Source: Nitrosomonas sp.
GTDB lineage: Bacteria > Pseudomonadota > Gammaproteobacteria > Burkholderiales > Nitrosomonadaceae
DNA: 64,000 nt
Reading direction: 5' to 3'
NCBI GenBank assembly: GCA_019745325.1
Contig: JAIETK010000010.1
Coordinates: forward strand, 62,001 to 126,000
Position 1 is the stretch's first letter. The number at the start of each line of letters is the position of its first letter. Below are positions 1-10,173 of the stretch, one piece after another. Below the pieces are notes generated by a model, which worked only from the letters and a program-made list of their open reading frames with translations, was not told the DNA's origin and did not search any database. The translations under genes were made by a program, and so were the position numbers.

Positions 1-1085
1 GTGATGGTTTCGTAACGCTTGCCGGTGAGCACGTTCAATACTGCTTGGGTGCCGACGATTTGCGAAGTCGGCGTGACCAGCGGCGGATAGCCCAGGTCTT
101 TACGCACGCGCGGAATCTCGGCGTAGACTTCGTTGATCCGATCCAACGCGTTGCGTTCCTGCAATTGGTTGGCGAGATTCGAGATCATGCCGCCGGGAAC
201 CTGAAACACATGCACGCGGGTGTCGACGCCGGTGAATTCACTCTCGAAACGGTGGTATTTCTTGCGCACTTGCGCGAAGTAATCGTTGACCTCTTGCAGC
301 TTTTGCGGATCCAGACCGGTGTCATGAATTGTGCCTTGCAGCGCCATCACCAGGCTTTCAGTCGGGGGGTGGCTGGTGCCGCCCGACCACGACGACAACG
401 CTGTGTCGATATGGCGGCAACCGGCTTCGATGGCTTTGAGCTGGCACATTTCCGCTAATCCGGCGGTGGCGTGCGAATGCAAGTGGATCGGCAGATCAAC
501 GGTGTCTTTCAAGGCTTTGACCAGTTCACTGGTCGCATACGGCGTCAATAATCCCGCCATGTCTTTGATCGCAATCGAGTCGCAGCCCAGCGCGGCCAAA
601 TCCTTGGCCAGCGCAATGAAACTGGCGGTATCGTGCACCGGGCTGGTGGTGTAGCAAATCGTGCCCTGCGCATGCTTGCCGGCTTCCTTGGCGGCTTCGA
701 TGGCGGTTTTGAGATTGCGCACGTCGTTGAGCGCGTCGAAAATGCGGAACACATCCATGCCGTTGGCGGCGGCGCGTTTGACGAATGCGCGCACGACATC
801 GTCGGAATAATGCCGGTAACCGAGCAGGTTCTGGCCGCGCAGCAGCATTTGCAATGGTGTCTTCGGCAAAGCGGCTTTGAGTTTGCTCAGGCGTTCCCAC
901 GGATCTTCCTTGAGAAACCGCAAACAAGCGTCGAATGTCGCGCCGCCCCAGCATTCCAGCGACCAGTAGCCGATTGCATCAAGCATCGCGCAGGCCGGCA
1001 GCATGTCTTCGGTGCGCATGCGGGTGGCGATGAGGGATTGGTGCGCGTCGCGCAAAATGACATCAGTGATATGAACTTTTTGCAT
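1..1085 (-). CDS. pycB: Pyruvate carboxylase subunit B / oxaloacetate decarboxylase alpha-type carboxyltransferase (3' end outside window)
   Basis: This is the carboxyltransferase subunit of a two-subunit pyruvate carboxylase, which moves CO2 from carboxybiotin to pyruvate to make oxaloacetate (anaplerosis). I translated it by hand from the ATG at 1085, which has AAGGAA just upstream. Visible family motifs are LRDAHQSL near residues 11-18, the metal-site Lys in IKDMAG (about residue 174) and the HLHSH metal ligands about 30 residues later. The frame stays open to base 1, so the biotinyl C-terminus lies outside the window. It follows pycA by about 30 bases on the same strand, which fits an operon. 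The sodium-pump oxaloacetate decarboxylase alpha subunit is homologous; the pycA partner and absence of visible beta/gamma subunits favour pyruvate carboxylase. Confidence 0.93.
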   Translation of the reverse strand, partial: MQKVHITDVILRDAHQSLIATRMRTEDMLPACAMLDAIGYWSLECWGGATFDACLRFLKEDPWERLSKLKAALPKTPLQMLLRGQNLLGYRHYSDDVVRAFVKRAAANGMDVFRIFDALNDVRNLKTAIEAAKEAGKHAQGTICYTTSPVHDTASFIALAKDLAALGCDSIAIKDMAGLLTPYATSELVKALKDTVDLPIHLHSHATAGLAEMCQLKAIEAGCRHIDTALSSWSGGTSHPPTESLVMALQGTIHDTGLDPQKLQEVNDYFAQVRKKYHRFESEFTGVDTRVHVFQVPGGMISNLANQLQERNALDRINEVYAEIPRVRKDLGYPPLVTPTSQIVGTQAVLNVLTGKRYETI

Positions 1086-1116
1086 GAACTTTCCTTTGTT
1101 ATCCGTTTATCCGCGG

Positions 1117-2535
1117 CTATAAGCCGGTATGCGACGCGACCACCGCGGCGATCACGCTGGCCAGCACTTCCGGCCGGGGCTTATCGGAATAATTGATCAG
1201 ATTCGGGTTTTGTTCGACAAAACCGGTATTGAATCGGCCGCTGCGGAATTGCGGGTGTTTTAGAATTTTCAAATAATACGGAATCGTGGTTTTGATGCCG
1301 AACAAACCCATGTCGCGCAACGTGCGCTGACCGCGCTTGATGACATCTTCCCAGGTCAAAGCGCTGACGATGACCTTGGCGACCATCGAATCGTAAAACG
1401 GCGGAATCTCGTAGCCGGTGTAAATCGCGGTATCGGTGCGCACGCCCGGGCCGCCCGGTGCATAGTAGCGCGAGATGCGGCCGAAACTCGGCAGAAAATT
1501 GTTTTTCGGGTCTTCGGCGTTGACGCGGAATTGAATGGCAAAGCCGCGCCGCACGATTTCGTCTTGCTTGAAGCGTAGCGGCAAGCCGGCAGCGACGCGG
1601 ATTTGCTCCTCGACGATGTCGACGCCGGTGATGGTTTCGGTGATGGTATGTTCGACCTGCACGCGCGTGTTCATTTCCATGAAGTAAAACCGGTCGTTGT
1701 CGTCGAGCAGAAACTCCACAGTGCCTGCGTTGGTGTAACCGACCGATTTTGCCGCGATCACCGCCAGGCCGCCGATGTACTGGCGTTGTGCTTCATCCAG
1801 TTGCGGTGACGGCGCGATCTCGATGAGTTTCTGGTTGCGGCGCTGGATCGAACAATCGCGCTCGTACAGGTGAATCACGTTGCCGTGATGATCGGCGAGC
1901 ACTTGCACTTCGATATGCTTCGGATTGACGATGCATTTCTCCAGAAACACATTGGCGCTGCCGAAGGCTTTGGTCGCTTCGGAAATCACCCGGTCGTAAT
2001 TGCGTTTCAGCTCTTCCGCATTGTCGCAGCGGCGGATGCCGCGCCCGCCACCGCCGGAAGTGGCTTTCAGCATCACCGGGTAACCGATTTTCTCCGCGAC
2101 TTGCAAGGTTTCGCCAACCGAGTGCAGATTGCCGTCCGATCCCGGCGTGACCGGAATCCCGGCGGCGATCATCGCATTGCGCGCTTCGGTTTTGTCGCCC
2201 ATGCGATGGATGACTTCCGGCGTGGGGCCGATGAAGATCAATCCACGTTCCTTGCAGGCGCGGGCGAATTGCGCGTTCTCGGACAAAAATCCATAGCCCG
2301 GATGAATTGCATCGCAACCGGTTGCCAGCGCCAGATCGACCAGCGCATGAATATTCAGATAGCACGCCATCGGCTCGCTGCCGATGCAATACGATTCGTC
2401 GGCTTTTTTGACGTGCAGCGCAAAGCGGTCGGCTTCGGAATAGACGGCCACTGAGCGGATGCCCATTTCAGCACAGGCGCGAATGATGCGAACCGCAATT
2501 TCACCGCGATTGGCAATAAGAATTTTGCGTAGCAT
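1117..2535 (-). CDS. pycA: Pyruvate carboxylase subunit A (biotin carboxylase)
   Basis: This 472-residue protein is a biotin carboxylase that uses ATP and bicarbonate to carboxylate the biotin of subunit B. It begins MLRKILIANRGEIAVRI, the standard N-terminus of the family, so I chose the ATG at 2535 rather than an in-frame ATG 30 bases upstream. Neither start has a strong Shine-Dalgarno sequence. The ATP-grasp glycine loop GGGGRGI, the segment ERDCSIQRRNQKLIE and the active-site motif MEMNTRVQVEH are all intact. The length is like AccC but with a slightly longer C-terminus, typical of PycA. AccC of acetyl-CoA carboxylase is the main alternative; the adjoining pycB makes the pyruvate carboxylase role more likely. 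Confidence 0.92.
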   Translation of the reverse strand: MLRKILIANRGEIAVRIIRACAEMGIRSVAVYSEADRFALHVKKADESYCIGSEPMACYLNIHALVDLALATGCDAIHPGYGFLSENAQFARACKERGLIFIGPTPEVIHRMGDKTEARNAMIAAGIPVTPGSDGNLHSVGETLQVAEKIGYPVMLKATSGGGGRGIRRCDNAEELKRNYDRVISEATKAFGSANVFLEKCIVNPKHIEVQVLADHHGNVIHLYERDCSIQRRNQKLIEIAPSPQLDEAQRQYIGGLAVIAAKSVGYTNAGTVEFLLDDNDRFYFMEMNTRVQVEHTITETITGVDIVEEQIRVAAGLPLRFKQDEIVRRGFAIQFRVNAEDPKNNFLPSFGRISRYYAPGGPGVRTDTAIYTGYEIPPFYDSMVAKVIVSALTWEDVIKRGQRTLRDMGLFGIKTTIPYYLKILKHPQFRSGRFNTGFVEQNPNLINYSDKPRPEVLASVIAAVVASHTGL

Positions 2536-2860
2536 AGGTTTAATTTTTTTTAGTGGCGATCGCACATATTCTACTCGATCAATTCCGGTATTTTATCCGA
2601 CATTCTGTTTTGCAGGTTCCATCGGCGATGAATTGCTCTCATCCGGGCATCCGGATTGGCGCTGGAATTGGGCGCTGACCGGCGGTTTTTCCTATAAAAA
2701 ATTCTTAAATATCAAACAAGTTCGTGAAAGCGTATTTGTTTCATAATCTGGCAAAACAGAAAATGGTATAAAATGAAAGCGATATATCGATTAATTAAAT
2801 AGAGACTCACTGTTTTCAGCGGATGTAGTCTCTTTGAATAAGGTTTGTGGAACGATCATC
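2536..2860. other. Divergent intergenic region between pycA and sppA
   Basis: This roughly 325-base AT-rich stretch separates two divergent genes and must hold both promoters. A TATAAA near 2767 could serve as a -10 box for sppA, but I see no convincing matching -35 box. The frames that cross it do not resemble a known protein. An in-frame TTG at 2834 would extend SppA by nine residues. Confidence 0.4.
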
Positions 2861-3808
2861 ATGGCGGAACCGGAAGTAAAAAAAGAGGGTTGGGAAAAGG
2901 ATTTACTGGAGAATCTTGCGCTGTCGTCATTGCGGGAACAGCGGCGTGCTCGCAGATGGGGGATATTTTTTAAGTTGCTCACGTTCGCTTATCTGTTTCT
3001 GTTGCTGTTTGTCGCAATGGGCTGGATCGAGGACGGCAAGGTGCGGATCTCGGAAAAACATACGGCGATTATCGATTTGCAAGGGATGATAGTTCCCAAT
3101 GGCATGAACAGTGCCGACAAGGTTAATTCGAGTCTGCGTTCGGCATTTGAGGACAAAAATACCAAGGGCGTGGTTTTGCGCATCAATAGTCCTGGAGGGA
3201 CTCCGGTTCAAGCCGGTTATATCAATGATGAGATTCGCCGGTTGCGCACTAAATATCCGGAAATTCCGGTTTATGCGGTGGTCGGTGATATCTGCGCATC
3301 TGGTGGCTATTATGTGGCTGCAGCAGCGGATAAAATTTATGTCGACAAGGCGAGCTTGATCGGATCGATCGGTGTTCTGATGGACGGTTTCGGTTTTACC
3401 GGCACACTGGATAAGTTAGGTATTGAGCGGCGGCTGCTGACATCTGGAGAAAACAAGGGTTTTCTTGATCCTTTCTCGCCGCTGGATCCGACCCAAAAAG
3501 CACATGCGGCGACGCTATTGCGCGAAATACACGAGCAATTCATTCAAGTAGTAAAAAATGGCCGGGGAGACCGATTAAAAGATGCGCCGGAGTTATACAG
3601 CGGCATTGTGTGGACAGGACAACGCAGTATCGATTTGGGGCTTGCCGATGCGCTCGGTAGCGCCGAATACGTCGCCCGCGAAGTGATCGAAGCGGAAACG
3701 CTGGTCGATTTCTCACCGCGCGAGGGATTTGCGGATGTGTTTTCCAAACGCTTCGGTCAGATTGCGATGAATTTTCTATTGGAAAACGGATTCTGGTCGC
3801 TTAAATGA
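2861..3808 (+). CDS. sppA: Signal peptide peptidase SppA, short (36-kDa) S49 type
   Basis: This 315-residue inner-membrane serine protease cleaves leftover signal peptides or membrane protein fragments. One membrane segment (about residues 34-54) anchors it, and the catalytic domain faces the periplasm. The Ser-Lys dyad is visible: Ser147 in CASGGYY and Lys199 in GENKGFLDPF, the same numbering as the Bacillus SppA enzyme. It is the short form with a single S49 domain, not the 67-kDa tandem form of E. coli. I chose the ATG at 2861 over the TTG at 2834. Its stop lies only nine bases from the stop of the convergent rfbD. I am sure of the family; the exact substrates are not visible. Confidence 0.93.
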   Translation: MAEPEVKKEGWEKDLLENLALSSLREQRRARRWGIFFKLLTFAYLFLLLFVAMGWIEDGKVRISEKHTAIIDLQGMIVPNGMNSADKVNSSLRSAFEDKNTKGVVLRINSPGGTPVQAGYINDEIRRLRTKYPEIPVYAVVGDICASGGYYVAAAADKIYVDKASLIGSIGVLMDGFGFTGTLDKLGIERRLLTSGENKGFLDPFSPLDPTQKAHAATLLREIHEQFIQVVKNGRGDRLKDAPELYSGIVWTGQRSIDLGLADALGSAEYVAREVIEAETLVDFSPREGFADVFSKRFGQIAMNFLLENGFWSLK

Positions 3809-3817
3809 TTGTGGTGA

Positions 3818-4732
3818 TCAGCCCGGTAACAAATCTGATTTGTTGAGGATTTCCGTTAGCGTCCGTTGAACGCCGGTTTGCCAATCAGGCAGTTGCAATC
3901 CCAAAGCCTGCTCCAGCTTGCCGGTATTCAATCGCGAATTAAGCGGACGCTGCGCGGGGAGCGGGAATTCGCGGCTCGGTATGGGCTGTAAATTGCCGGG
4001 GTTCATTTTAAGGGAAAAGTTTGCTGTTTCCGCCTGAGTCAAGATCAGCTTGGCATACTCGAACCATGACGCGTAACCCTTCGCTGTCAAATGATAGATA
4101 CCGCTGGCGAGCGTTTGATGCTTCAGCATTAGCAGCGTATAAGCGGTGATGTCGGCAATCAATTCCGCACCGGTTGGTGCGCCGGTTTGGTCATTGACAA
4201 CCTTGAGCGAATCCCGTTGCTGCGCCAGCCGCAACATGGTCTTGATAAAATTATTGCCGAAGGTTGCGTAAACCCAACTGGTGCGGAAAATGACATATTC
4301 ACAACCTGCTGCATGAATATTCCTTTCACCTTCCAATTTGGTCTGACCATAAATATTCAACGGTTCCGGATGATCGGTTTCCACAAACGGCCGGTCGCCG
4401 TTGCCGTTGAACACATAATCGGTGGAATAATGAATCAGCCGGGCGTTTAATCGCTTGGCTTCTTGCGCCAGCAGTCCGGGGGCTTCAGCATTCAGCGTCC
4501 TTGCCAGTCCCGGCTCCTGTTCGGCTTTATCGACTGCGGTGTAAGCTGCGGCGTTGACGATAACGCCGGGCTTGACGGTTCTAATGGATGCTTGAATCCC
4601 GGAAAGATCGCGGAAATCACCGCATAAGTTTGTGCTGCTTGAATGCAGTGCAACGAGCTCGCCTAACGGCGCCAGGCTGCGTTGCAATTCCCAGCCGACC
4701 TGACCGCTTTTACCGAACAGCAGAATTTTCAT
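3818..4732 (-). CDS. rfbD: dTDP-4-dehydrorhamnose reductase
   Basis: This 304-residue short-chain dehydrogenase carries out the last step of dTDP-L-rhamnose synthesis, reducing dTDP-4-keto-rhamnose with NAD(P)H. The nucleotide-binding loop FGKSGQVG is at the N-terminus, and the catalytic residues Thr104, Tyr128 and Lys132 are present (YSTDYVFNG and YGQTKLEGE). It starts two bases after the rfbB stop, so the two are surely cotranscribed. The partners rfbA and rfbC are not in this window. The product feeds rhamnose into lipopolysaccharide or exopolysaccharide. Confidence 0.95.
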   Translation of the reverse strand: MKILLFGKSGQVGWELQRSLAPLGELVALHSSSTNLCGDFRDLSGIQASIRTVKPGVIVNAAAYTAVDKAEQEPGLARTLNAEAPGLLAQEAKRLNARLIHYSTDYVFNGNGDRPFVETDHPEPLNIYGQTKLEGERNIHAAGCEYVIFRTSWVYATFGNNFIKTMLRLAQQRDSLKVVNDQTGAPTGAELIADITAYTLLMLKHQTLASGIYHLTAKGYASWFEYAKLILTQAETANFSLKMNPGNLQPIPSREFPLPAQRPLNSRLNTGKLEQALGLQLPDWQTGVQRTLTEILNKSDLLPG

Positions 4733-4734
4733 AT

Positions 4735-5790
4735 TTACTGCCGGCCGTTATAGTTTTTTTCCAGCCAGGAGCGATACGCGCCGGTTTGAACGTCTTGAAT
4801 CCATTGCGGATTGCTCAGGTACCATTCGATGGTTTTACGAATACCGGTATCGAAGGTTTCAGCCGGTTTCCATCCGAGTTCGCGCTCAATTTTCTGCGCG
4901 TTGATCGCATAGCGGCGGTCGTGTCCCGGCCGGTCTTTGACGTAAGTAATCAGACGCTTGAAATCGGAGCCGGGGTGAAATTCTTCGAGCAGCGTGCAAA
5001 CCGTGTTGACGATTTCAATATTGGCTTTTTCATTCCAGCCGCCAATGTTATAGGTTTCGCCTGGAATGCCCGCCTCCAGTACACGGCGGATGGCCCGGCA
5101 GTGATCGATCACGTACAACCAATCGCGGATTTGCAAGCCGTCGCCGTAAACCGGTAATGGTTTTCCTGCCAAGGCGTTAGCGATCATCAGCGGAATCAAT
5201 TTTTCCGGAAACTGGAAAGGGCCGTAGTTGTTTGAACAATTGGTGGTCAGCACCGGCAGTCCGTAGGTGTGGTGATAAGCGCGTACCAGATGATCGCTGG
5301 AAGCCTTGCTCGCGGAGTACGGGCTATTGGGTTGATAACCATGCGTCTCGGTAAATGCCGGATCGTTTTTTTCTAGCGAACCGTAAACTTCGTCGGTAGA
5401 CACATGCAGAAAACGGAAATTGGCGCGGGTGCCGGGTTCCAGCGCAGACCAATAAGCCCGGACCGATTCCAGCAGGCGGAAGGTGCCGAGAATATTGGTT
5501 TGAATGAAGTCTTCCGGGCCATGAATCGAGCGATCTACATGGCTTTCCGCTGCCATGTTGATAATCGCGCGCGGTTGATGCTGCGCCAGCAGTTGCGATA
5601 TCAGCTGCGTATCGCCGATATCGCCTTGCACGAAGATATGTTGCGTATTTCCGGATACCGACGATAAATTCTGTAAATTGCCGGCGTACGTCAGTTTATC
5701 CAGATTAACGATGGGTTCGTCGGTTTGCGCCAGCCAGTCGAGCACAAAATTACTGCCGATGAATCCGGCGCCTCCGGTAATTAAAATCAT
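4735..5790 (-). CDS. rfbB: dTDP-glucose 4,6-dehydratase
   Basis: This 351-residue extended short-chain dehydrogenase converts dTDP-glucose to dTDP-4-keto-6-deoxyglucose, the second step to dTDP-rhamnose. The N-terminal [10 protein letters not shown] loop binds NAD. The catalytic triad region STDEVYG (Thr132, Asp133, Glu134) and Tyr158/Lys162 in SPYSASK are all intact. It is full length for the family. It is the first gene of a two-gene operon with rfbD and lies about 60 bases downstream of tilS on the same strand. Confidence 0.96.
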   Translation of the reverse strand: MILITGGAGFIGSNFVLDWLAQTDEPIVNLDKLTYAGNLQNLSSVSGNTQHIFVQGDIGDTQLISQLLAQHQPRAIINMAAESHVDRSIHGPEDFIQTNILGTFRLLESVRAYWSALEPGTRANFRFLHVSTDEVYGSLEKNDPAFTETHGYQPNSPYSASKASSDHLVRAYHHTYGLPVLTTNCSNNYGPFQFPEKLIPLMIANALAGKPLPVYGDGLQIRDWLYVIDHCRAIRRVLEAGIPGETYNIGGWNEKANIEIVNTVCTLLEEFHPGSDFKRLITYVKDRPGHDRRYAINAQKIERELGWKPAETFDTGIRKTIEWYLSNPQWIQDVQTGAYRSWLEKNYNGRQ

Positions 5791-5851
5791 GTTGAATGTC
5801 CTAGATTGTGGCGAAGTTAATACAATTGGTTGTTAGCAATATGCTTTTCTA

Positions 5852-7207
5852 CTAAGAACTCCAGATGGGTAAGATTCCAGTTTCACCCGATTTTACTTGA
5901 AAATTGCAATCGATACCGATTCCCGGCACCCAAATCAGCCGATCGTTACAAAATAGCAGCGGTAGGATGCGGCGTTGCCAAGGTGGAATCGACGCTTCTT
6001 GCAGCAAATTTTTGAGGCTCCGGGTAGGGCGATTGCAGGCTGGCTTGAAATGTTCACCGCCTTGGCGGGTACGTAATGCGATTGACTGGTTTAAGATTTT
6101 CTGCGTATCGATGCCTTGCGACCTGGTTTCAGTAAAGCTGACGGTACCACCCAGGTGTTTCAGTGTCAGCGGTATCTGCCCTTGCCAGATGAATTGCGAA
6201 GGCCGTGGTGCTTGCAGAGTAACTTCTTCGGGGAAAATGTGAATCAGTCCTTTAAAGCAACGAATGGCGGTATCGCCAAAACGGATATGGATTTGACTAT
6301 CCTTGCTCGACGATAATAGCTGTTTCAATATTTCTTCCAGTTTCACCGTGCTGGGAAGCGTTATGTTCTGTTGATTCAGTATGTAACGCAATAAATTTTT
6401 CGCACGCGAAGAACTGAGTGCGCGCATCTTGTCGACTGCCAGTTTTCCCGATACCAGGCAATCTGTGCTGTCGATTTCCGCCAATTCATCCAGCAATTGC
6501 GAAGCTTCGGATAAATGGCGGCTGGTACGCAGCAGAGTCTTGCCATAACCGGGGTAGCGTTTTTTTAGTACCGGCAGGATCTCGTGGCGCAGGAAATTCC
6601 GGTTGTAAGCAATGCTATCGTTGCTTTCATCGTAAATCCATTTCAATCGATGCTGCTGTGCATAAGCTTCGATCTGACCCCGCGTGACTTCTAGTAATGG
6701 CCGCAACAGTTGCGGCGCGGCAATGCTTGATTGTTTTCTGATCCAGGGCATGCCGCTCAGACCCTTGATTCCGGCTCCGCGAAGTAATTGCAGCAATAGT
6801 GTTTCCGCTTGGTCATCCAGATGATGGGCTAAAACCACATAGTCGGCTTGCGTGCGGCTGAAAATACGATAGCGCTCTTCCCGGGCAAGCGCTTCAAGGC
6901 TGATACCGCTTTCCTTGTTGAGTTGCAGACAAGCGATATCGATCGGGATGCCGTAGCTGCGGCAGAGATCGCTGCAAAATTGGCTCCAGAACGGCGCATT
7001 GCGGCTGATGCCGTGGTTGACGTGCACGGCGGTGAGCGAAAAAGGAATTTCTCCGGAAAGTGTGTAGAGCGCATGCAGCAAGACAACGGAATCGACACCG
7101 CCGCTCAAGGCGATGGCTAACCGGTCATCGGGTTTGATATGTGTATGTAATACTGCTTGAACATGACACAGCAAGCTAATCGACTTTGACTTCCTTGAAT
7201 GCGCCAT
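5852..7207 (-). CDS. tilS: tRNA(Ile)-lysidine synthetase
   Basis: This 451-residue enzyme attaches lysine to C34 of the CAU-anticodon tRNA-Ile so that it reads AUA codons. The N-type PP-loop SGGVDS sits at residues 35-40, followed by the [13 protein letters not shown] segment typical of TilS, and the C-terminal substrate-binding domain ends the protein. The first ATG at 7207 overlaps the end of accA by 32 bases. A TTG start just beyond the accA stop is possible but would shorten the N-terminus by only about ten residues. The accA-tilS overlap suggests cotranscription and coupled translation. Confidence 0.94.
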   Translation of the reverse strand: MAHSRKSKSISLLCHVQAVLHTHIKPDDRLAIALSGGVDSVVLLHALYTLSGEIPFSLTAVHVNHGISRNAPFWSQFCSDLCRSYGIPIDIACLQLNKESGISLEALAREERYRIFSRTQADYVVLAHHLDDQAETLLLQLLRGAGIKGLSGMPWIRKQSSIAAPQLLRPLLEVTRGQIEAYAQQHRLKWIYDESNDSIAYNRNFLRHEILPVLKKRYPGYGKTLLRTSRHLSEASQLLDELAEIDSTDCLVSGKLAVDKMRALSSSRAKNLLRYILNQQNITLPSTVKLEEILKQLLSSSKDSQIHIRFGDTAIRCFKGLIHIFPEEVTLQAPRPSQFIWQGQIPLTLKHLGGTVSFTETRSQGIDTQKILNQSIALRTRQGGEHFKPACNRPTRSLKNLLQEASIPPWQRRILPLLFCNDRLIWVPGIGIDCNFQVKSGETGILPIWSS

Positions 7208-8144
7208 ATGTCATGAGCCGATCCAGACGCTTTTCCAACAGTGTTTCAATCGATTGATCTTGAAGTTTGCGCAAGGATTCTTGTAAAACACTTTTGACGG
7301 ATTGCATGATCGCCGGATAATCGCGATGCGCCCCTCCGATGGGTTCGCTGATGATACTGTCGATTAGATTCACTGCCTTTAACCGGTCGGCGGTAATACC
7401 CATGATTTCAGCAGCCTCCGGTGCTTTGTCGGCGCTTTTCCATAAAATGGACGCGCAACCTTCTGGGGATATGACCGAGTACGTGGCATATTGCAGCATG
7501 TGGATGACATCACCGACGGCCACGGCTAAAGCACCACCGGAGCCGCCTTCGCCGATAATGACGCAGATGACGGGTACTCGCAATTCCGCCAGTACATAAA
7601 GATTCTTACCGATGGCTTCCGATTGTCCGCGCTCTTCGGCATCGATACCCGGATAAGCCCCTGGTGTATCGATGAACGTAATCAGCGGGATTGAAAATTT
7701 TTCCGCCAAGCGCATTAAGCGCAGCGCTTTGCGATAACCTTCCGGTTTGGGCATGCCGAAGTTGCGAAAAATTTTTTCCCGGGTATCCCGTCCTTTTTGG
7801 TGACCGATCACCATCACGGTCTGACCGTTGAATCTCGCTAACCCGCCGGCAATGGCATGATCGTCGGCAAAATTACGGTCGCCATGCAGCTCTTCAAAAT
7901 CGGTAAACAGATGCTCGATATAGTCCAGCGTATAGGGCCGTTGCGGGTGTCGCGCAACTTGTGAAATTTGCCAGGGTGTCAGTTTGGCGTAGACGTTTTT
8001 TGTCAGAGAGAGACTTTTGGCCTGTAAGCGAGCAATTTCTGCTGAAATGTCGAGCGCCGAATCGTCTTGTGCAAAGCGTAATTCTTCGATTTTGGATTCA
8101 AATTCTGCAATATTCTGCTCAAATTCCAGAAAAGTGATTTTCAT
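7176..8144 (-). CDS. accA: Acetyl-CoA carboxylase carboxyltransferase subunit alpha
   Basis: This 322-residue subunit pairs with AccD to transfer CO2 from carboxybiotin to acetyl-CoA, the first step in fatty acid synthesis. The protein is full length and colinear with the family: an N-terminal helical part (about residues 1-55), then [11 protein letters not shown], the GHQKGRDT loop and the crotonase-type core with [11 protein letters not shown], which forms the oxyanion hole. It is the first gene of an accA-tilS pair, and its promoter must lie in the 180-base region shared with the divergent msrB. Confidence 0.96.
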   Translation of the reverse strand: MKITFLEFEQNIAEFESKIEELRFAQDDSALDISAEIARLQAKSLSLTKNVYAKLTPWQISQVARHPQRPYTLDYIEHLFTDFEELHGDRNFADDHAIAGGLARFNGQTVMVIGHQKGRDTREKIFRNFGMPKPEGYRKALRLMRLAEKFSIPLITFIDTPGAYPGIDAEERGQSEAIGKNLYVLAELRVPVICVIIGEGGSGGALAVAVGDVIHMLQYATYSVISPEGCASILWKSADKAPEAAEIMGITADRLKAVNLIDSIISEPIGGAHRDYPAIMQSVKSVLQESLRKLQDQSIETLLEKRLDRLMTYGAFKEVKVD

Positions 8145-8326
8145 GTGGACTGGGATAAAAATCTAAAAGTGTGATGATACAGGATTTGTCCATAAATCTG
8201 CATGGCGAGTAAAGCGAAACCGGGTGATTCTGTTTGCGGGTTTTGTAAAGTTATTCCAGTAAAATGGATGGGTTGCGGATACAGTAGAATTATTTCTTTT
8301 TGCATCAATTCAAGGAGCAATTTGCA

Positions 8327-8842
8327 ATGAAACGGCGCGTATTTCTTCGTCGGATTGTGGTATTACCGTTTTTTCCGGCATGGCTGTCCTCTCAAGCGAT
8401 GGCGAGTGATGGCGCGCAAGGGGCGATCCGGCCATTGAAAAAATCTCATCATGCATGGCGTGAACTTTTATCGCCCGAGGCATTTCGAGTGCTGTTCGAG
8501 GAGCACACTGAGGAGCCGGGAAGCAGCGAGTTGAATGGCGAGCACCGGGAAGGGACTTATATTTGCGCTGCGTGTTATTTGCCACTGTTTGAGAGCCAGC
8601 ATAAATACGAAAGCGGCACGGGATGGCCTAGCTTTACACAACCGGTGGCCGGACATGTCGAAACCAAACCGGATTATTCATTGATCTTCATGCGCACGGA
8701 ATATCATTGCGCCCGTTGTGGCGGGCATCAAGGGCATGTATTTAAAGATGGGCCATTACCACGGGGCGAGCGTTGGTGTAATAATGGCTTGGCTCTGCAA
8801 TTTGTATTGCAATCGGAGCCGCTACCTGGATTGCGAGGTTGA
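8327..8842 (+). CDS. msrB: Methionine-R-sulfoxide reductase MsrB with Tat-type signal peptide
   Basis: This 171-residue enzyme reduces the R form of methionine sulfoxide. The core is a zinc-type MsrB: Cys80/Cys83 and Cys128/Cys131 form the two CxxC pairs, GTGWPSF is intact and the catalytic Cys151 lies in RWCNNGLALQF, where most relatives have RYCxNS. The N-terminus MKRRVFLRR followed by a hydrophobic run ending near AMA looks like a twin-arginine export signal, so the enzyme should act in the periplasm. I chose the ATG at 8327 because AAGGAG lies ten bases upstream; an in-frame upstream start would spoil the signal. Its stop is nine bases before roxA, so the two are probably cotranscribed. 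Confidence 0.93.
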   Translation: MKRRVFLRRIVVLPFFPAWLSSQAMASDGAQGAIRPLKKSHHAWRELLSPEAFRVLFEEHTEEPGSSELNGEHREGTYICAACYLPLFESQHKYESGTGWPSFTQPVAGHVETKPDYSLIFMRTEYHCARCGGHQGHVFKDGPLPRGERWCNNGLALQFVLQSEPLPGLRG

Positions 8843-8850
8843 ATTACTAA

Positions 8851-9975
8851 ATGATTGAAATGATTTCTCTCGGAGGCTTGACCCCGGAAGTGTTTTTGCG
8901 TGATTACTGGCAAAAGCAGCCGTTGTTGATAAGGGATGCGCTGCCGGGTTTTAAAGGCTTGTTGACGCGCGATGCGTTGATTTCGCTTGCGTATTCCGAA
9001 GAAGCTCAGTCCCGCCTGGTTGTCCAGAGAAATGGCCGCTGGCAACTGAAGCATGGACCATTGGATGATCGGGATTTTGCAAGATTACCGGAAAAACAGT
9101 GGACTTTATTAGTTCAGGATGTGAATCATTTTCTGCCATCGGCGCGGGAATTGTTATCCAAGTTCCGTTTTATTCCACATGCGCGGTTGGATGATTTAAT
9201 GGTGAGTTATGCGCCGAAGGGTGGCGGAATCGGGCCGCATTTTGACTCCTACGATGTTTTTTTGCTCCAAGGGCTTGGAGCGAGACGCTGGCAGATTTCA
9301 GCCCAGTTAGATGATGCTTTTATTGAGGACGCGCCGCTACGCATTCTGAAGAATTTTTATCCGGAACAAGAATGGGTGCTGGAAGCCGGCGACATGCTCT
9401 ACTTGCCTCCCAAATACGCGCATAACGGCATTGCGGAGGACGATTGCATGACGTATTCCATTGGTTTCCGCGCTCCCAGTCATGAAGAATTGATGACCCA
9501 ATTTCTGGTTTTTTTGCAGGATCGGGTTTCGGCGCCTGGCCGGTATGCGGATCCTGATCTGCAATTGCAATCCCATCCATCGGTTTTGAGCCCGGCAATG
9601 TTGTCGCAGGTTCGTGCCATACTCAATAAAATAAAGTGGAATCAAAACGATGTGGAAGATTTTCTTGGAATCTATCTTTCGGAACCCAAGCCCCATGTTT
9701 TTTTTGAACAACCTGAAAAACCGGTACCGTTGCGTGATTTTGTTAGATTGGTTCGTGAAAAAGGCTTGGAACTTGATCTAAAAAGCAGAATGCTATGCCG
9801 TCGCGATAAGTTTTTTATCAATGGCGAAGTTTTTACTGGAAGTGTCGAAGCATGCCGGTTATTGACAGATTTGGCGGATAATTATGAATTAACGTCTACC
9901 GGGAACATCGATAAGGCAATCGCGGAAATTCTCTATCAATGGTATCTCAATGGCTACGTTAAGCAGAAGATTTGA
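8851..9975 (+). CDS. roxA: Cupin/JmjC ribosomal oxygenase (50S L16 arginine hydroxylase type)
   Basis: This 374-residue Fe(II)/2-oxoglutarate oxygenase matches the YcfD/RoxA family, which hydroxylates an arginine of ribosomal protein L16. The iron ligands are visible as His130 and Asp132 in GPHFDSYD and His191 in PPKYAHNG. The N-terminal jelly roll is followed by the dimerisation region and C-terminal winged-helix-like part usual for this family. The last codon is followed by a TGA that coincides with the first bases of an IS3-type remnant, so the original C-terminus may have been altered by the insertion. It sits immediately downstream of msrB. Confidence 0.9.
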   Translation: MIEMISLGGLTPEVFLRDYWQKQPLLIRDALPGFKGLLTRDALISLAYSEEAQSRLVVQRNGRWQLKHGPLDDRDFARLPEKQWTLLVQDVNHFLPSARELLSKFRFIPHARLDDLMVSYAPKGGGIGPHFDSYDVFLLQGLGARRWQISAQLDDAFIEDAPLRILKNFYPEQEWVLEAGDMLYLPPKYAHNGIAEDDCMTYSIGFRAPSHEELMTQFLVFLQDRVSAPGRYADPDLQLQSHPSVLSPAMLSQVRAILNKIKWNQNDVEDFLGIYLSEPKPHVFFEQPEKPVPLRDFVRLVREKGLELDLKSRMLCRRDKFFINGEVFTGSVEACRLLTDLADNYELTSTGNIDKAIAEILYQWYLNGYVKQKI

Positions 9976-10173
9976 AGTGGTGCCGCAAAGCTGGACAGGT
10001 TGTTAAGCTCTGCATGGACAATCGGAGGATCATAATCATGAGCAAGAAACGCACGCAATATTCCAGTGAATTCAAAGCAAAAGTGGCGTTGGCGGCGATA
10101 CAGGGGGGGTGAGACCATTCCTCATTTGCTCAAAGGTCAGGTAATAAATCGGCCTAATCAAGTTTGGGCTGCT
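9973..10173 (+). mobile_element. Decayed 5' end of an IS3-family insertion sequence (copy 1)
   Basis: The stretch opens TGAAGTGGTGCCGCAAAGC and carries GGAGGATCATAATC before an ATG at 10038. From there a transposase OrfA start can be read (MSKKRTQYSSEFKAKVALAA), typical of the IS3 family. A run of seven G residues shifts the frame after about 22 codons; the shifted frame continues GETIPHL and then abruptly RPNQVWAA, a motif of the IS3 OrfB integrase. The element is thus internally deleted and truncated. A second remnant with the same left end lies at 13131. Confidence 0.8.

Noticed and set aside
2834..2860. TTG start for SppA nine codons upstream
   Set aside because: The ATG at 2861 is conventional and gives catalytic numbering identical to the known short SppA.
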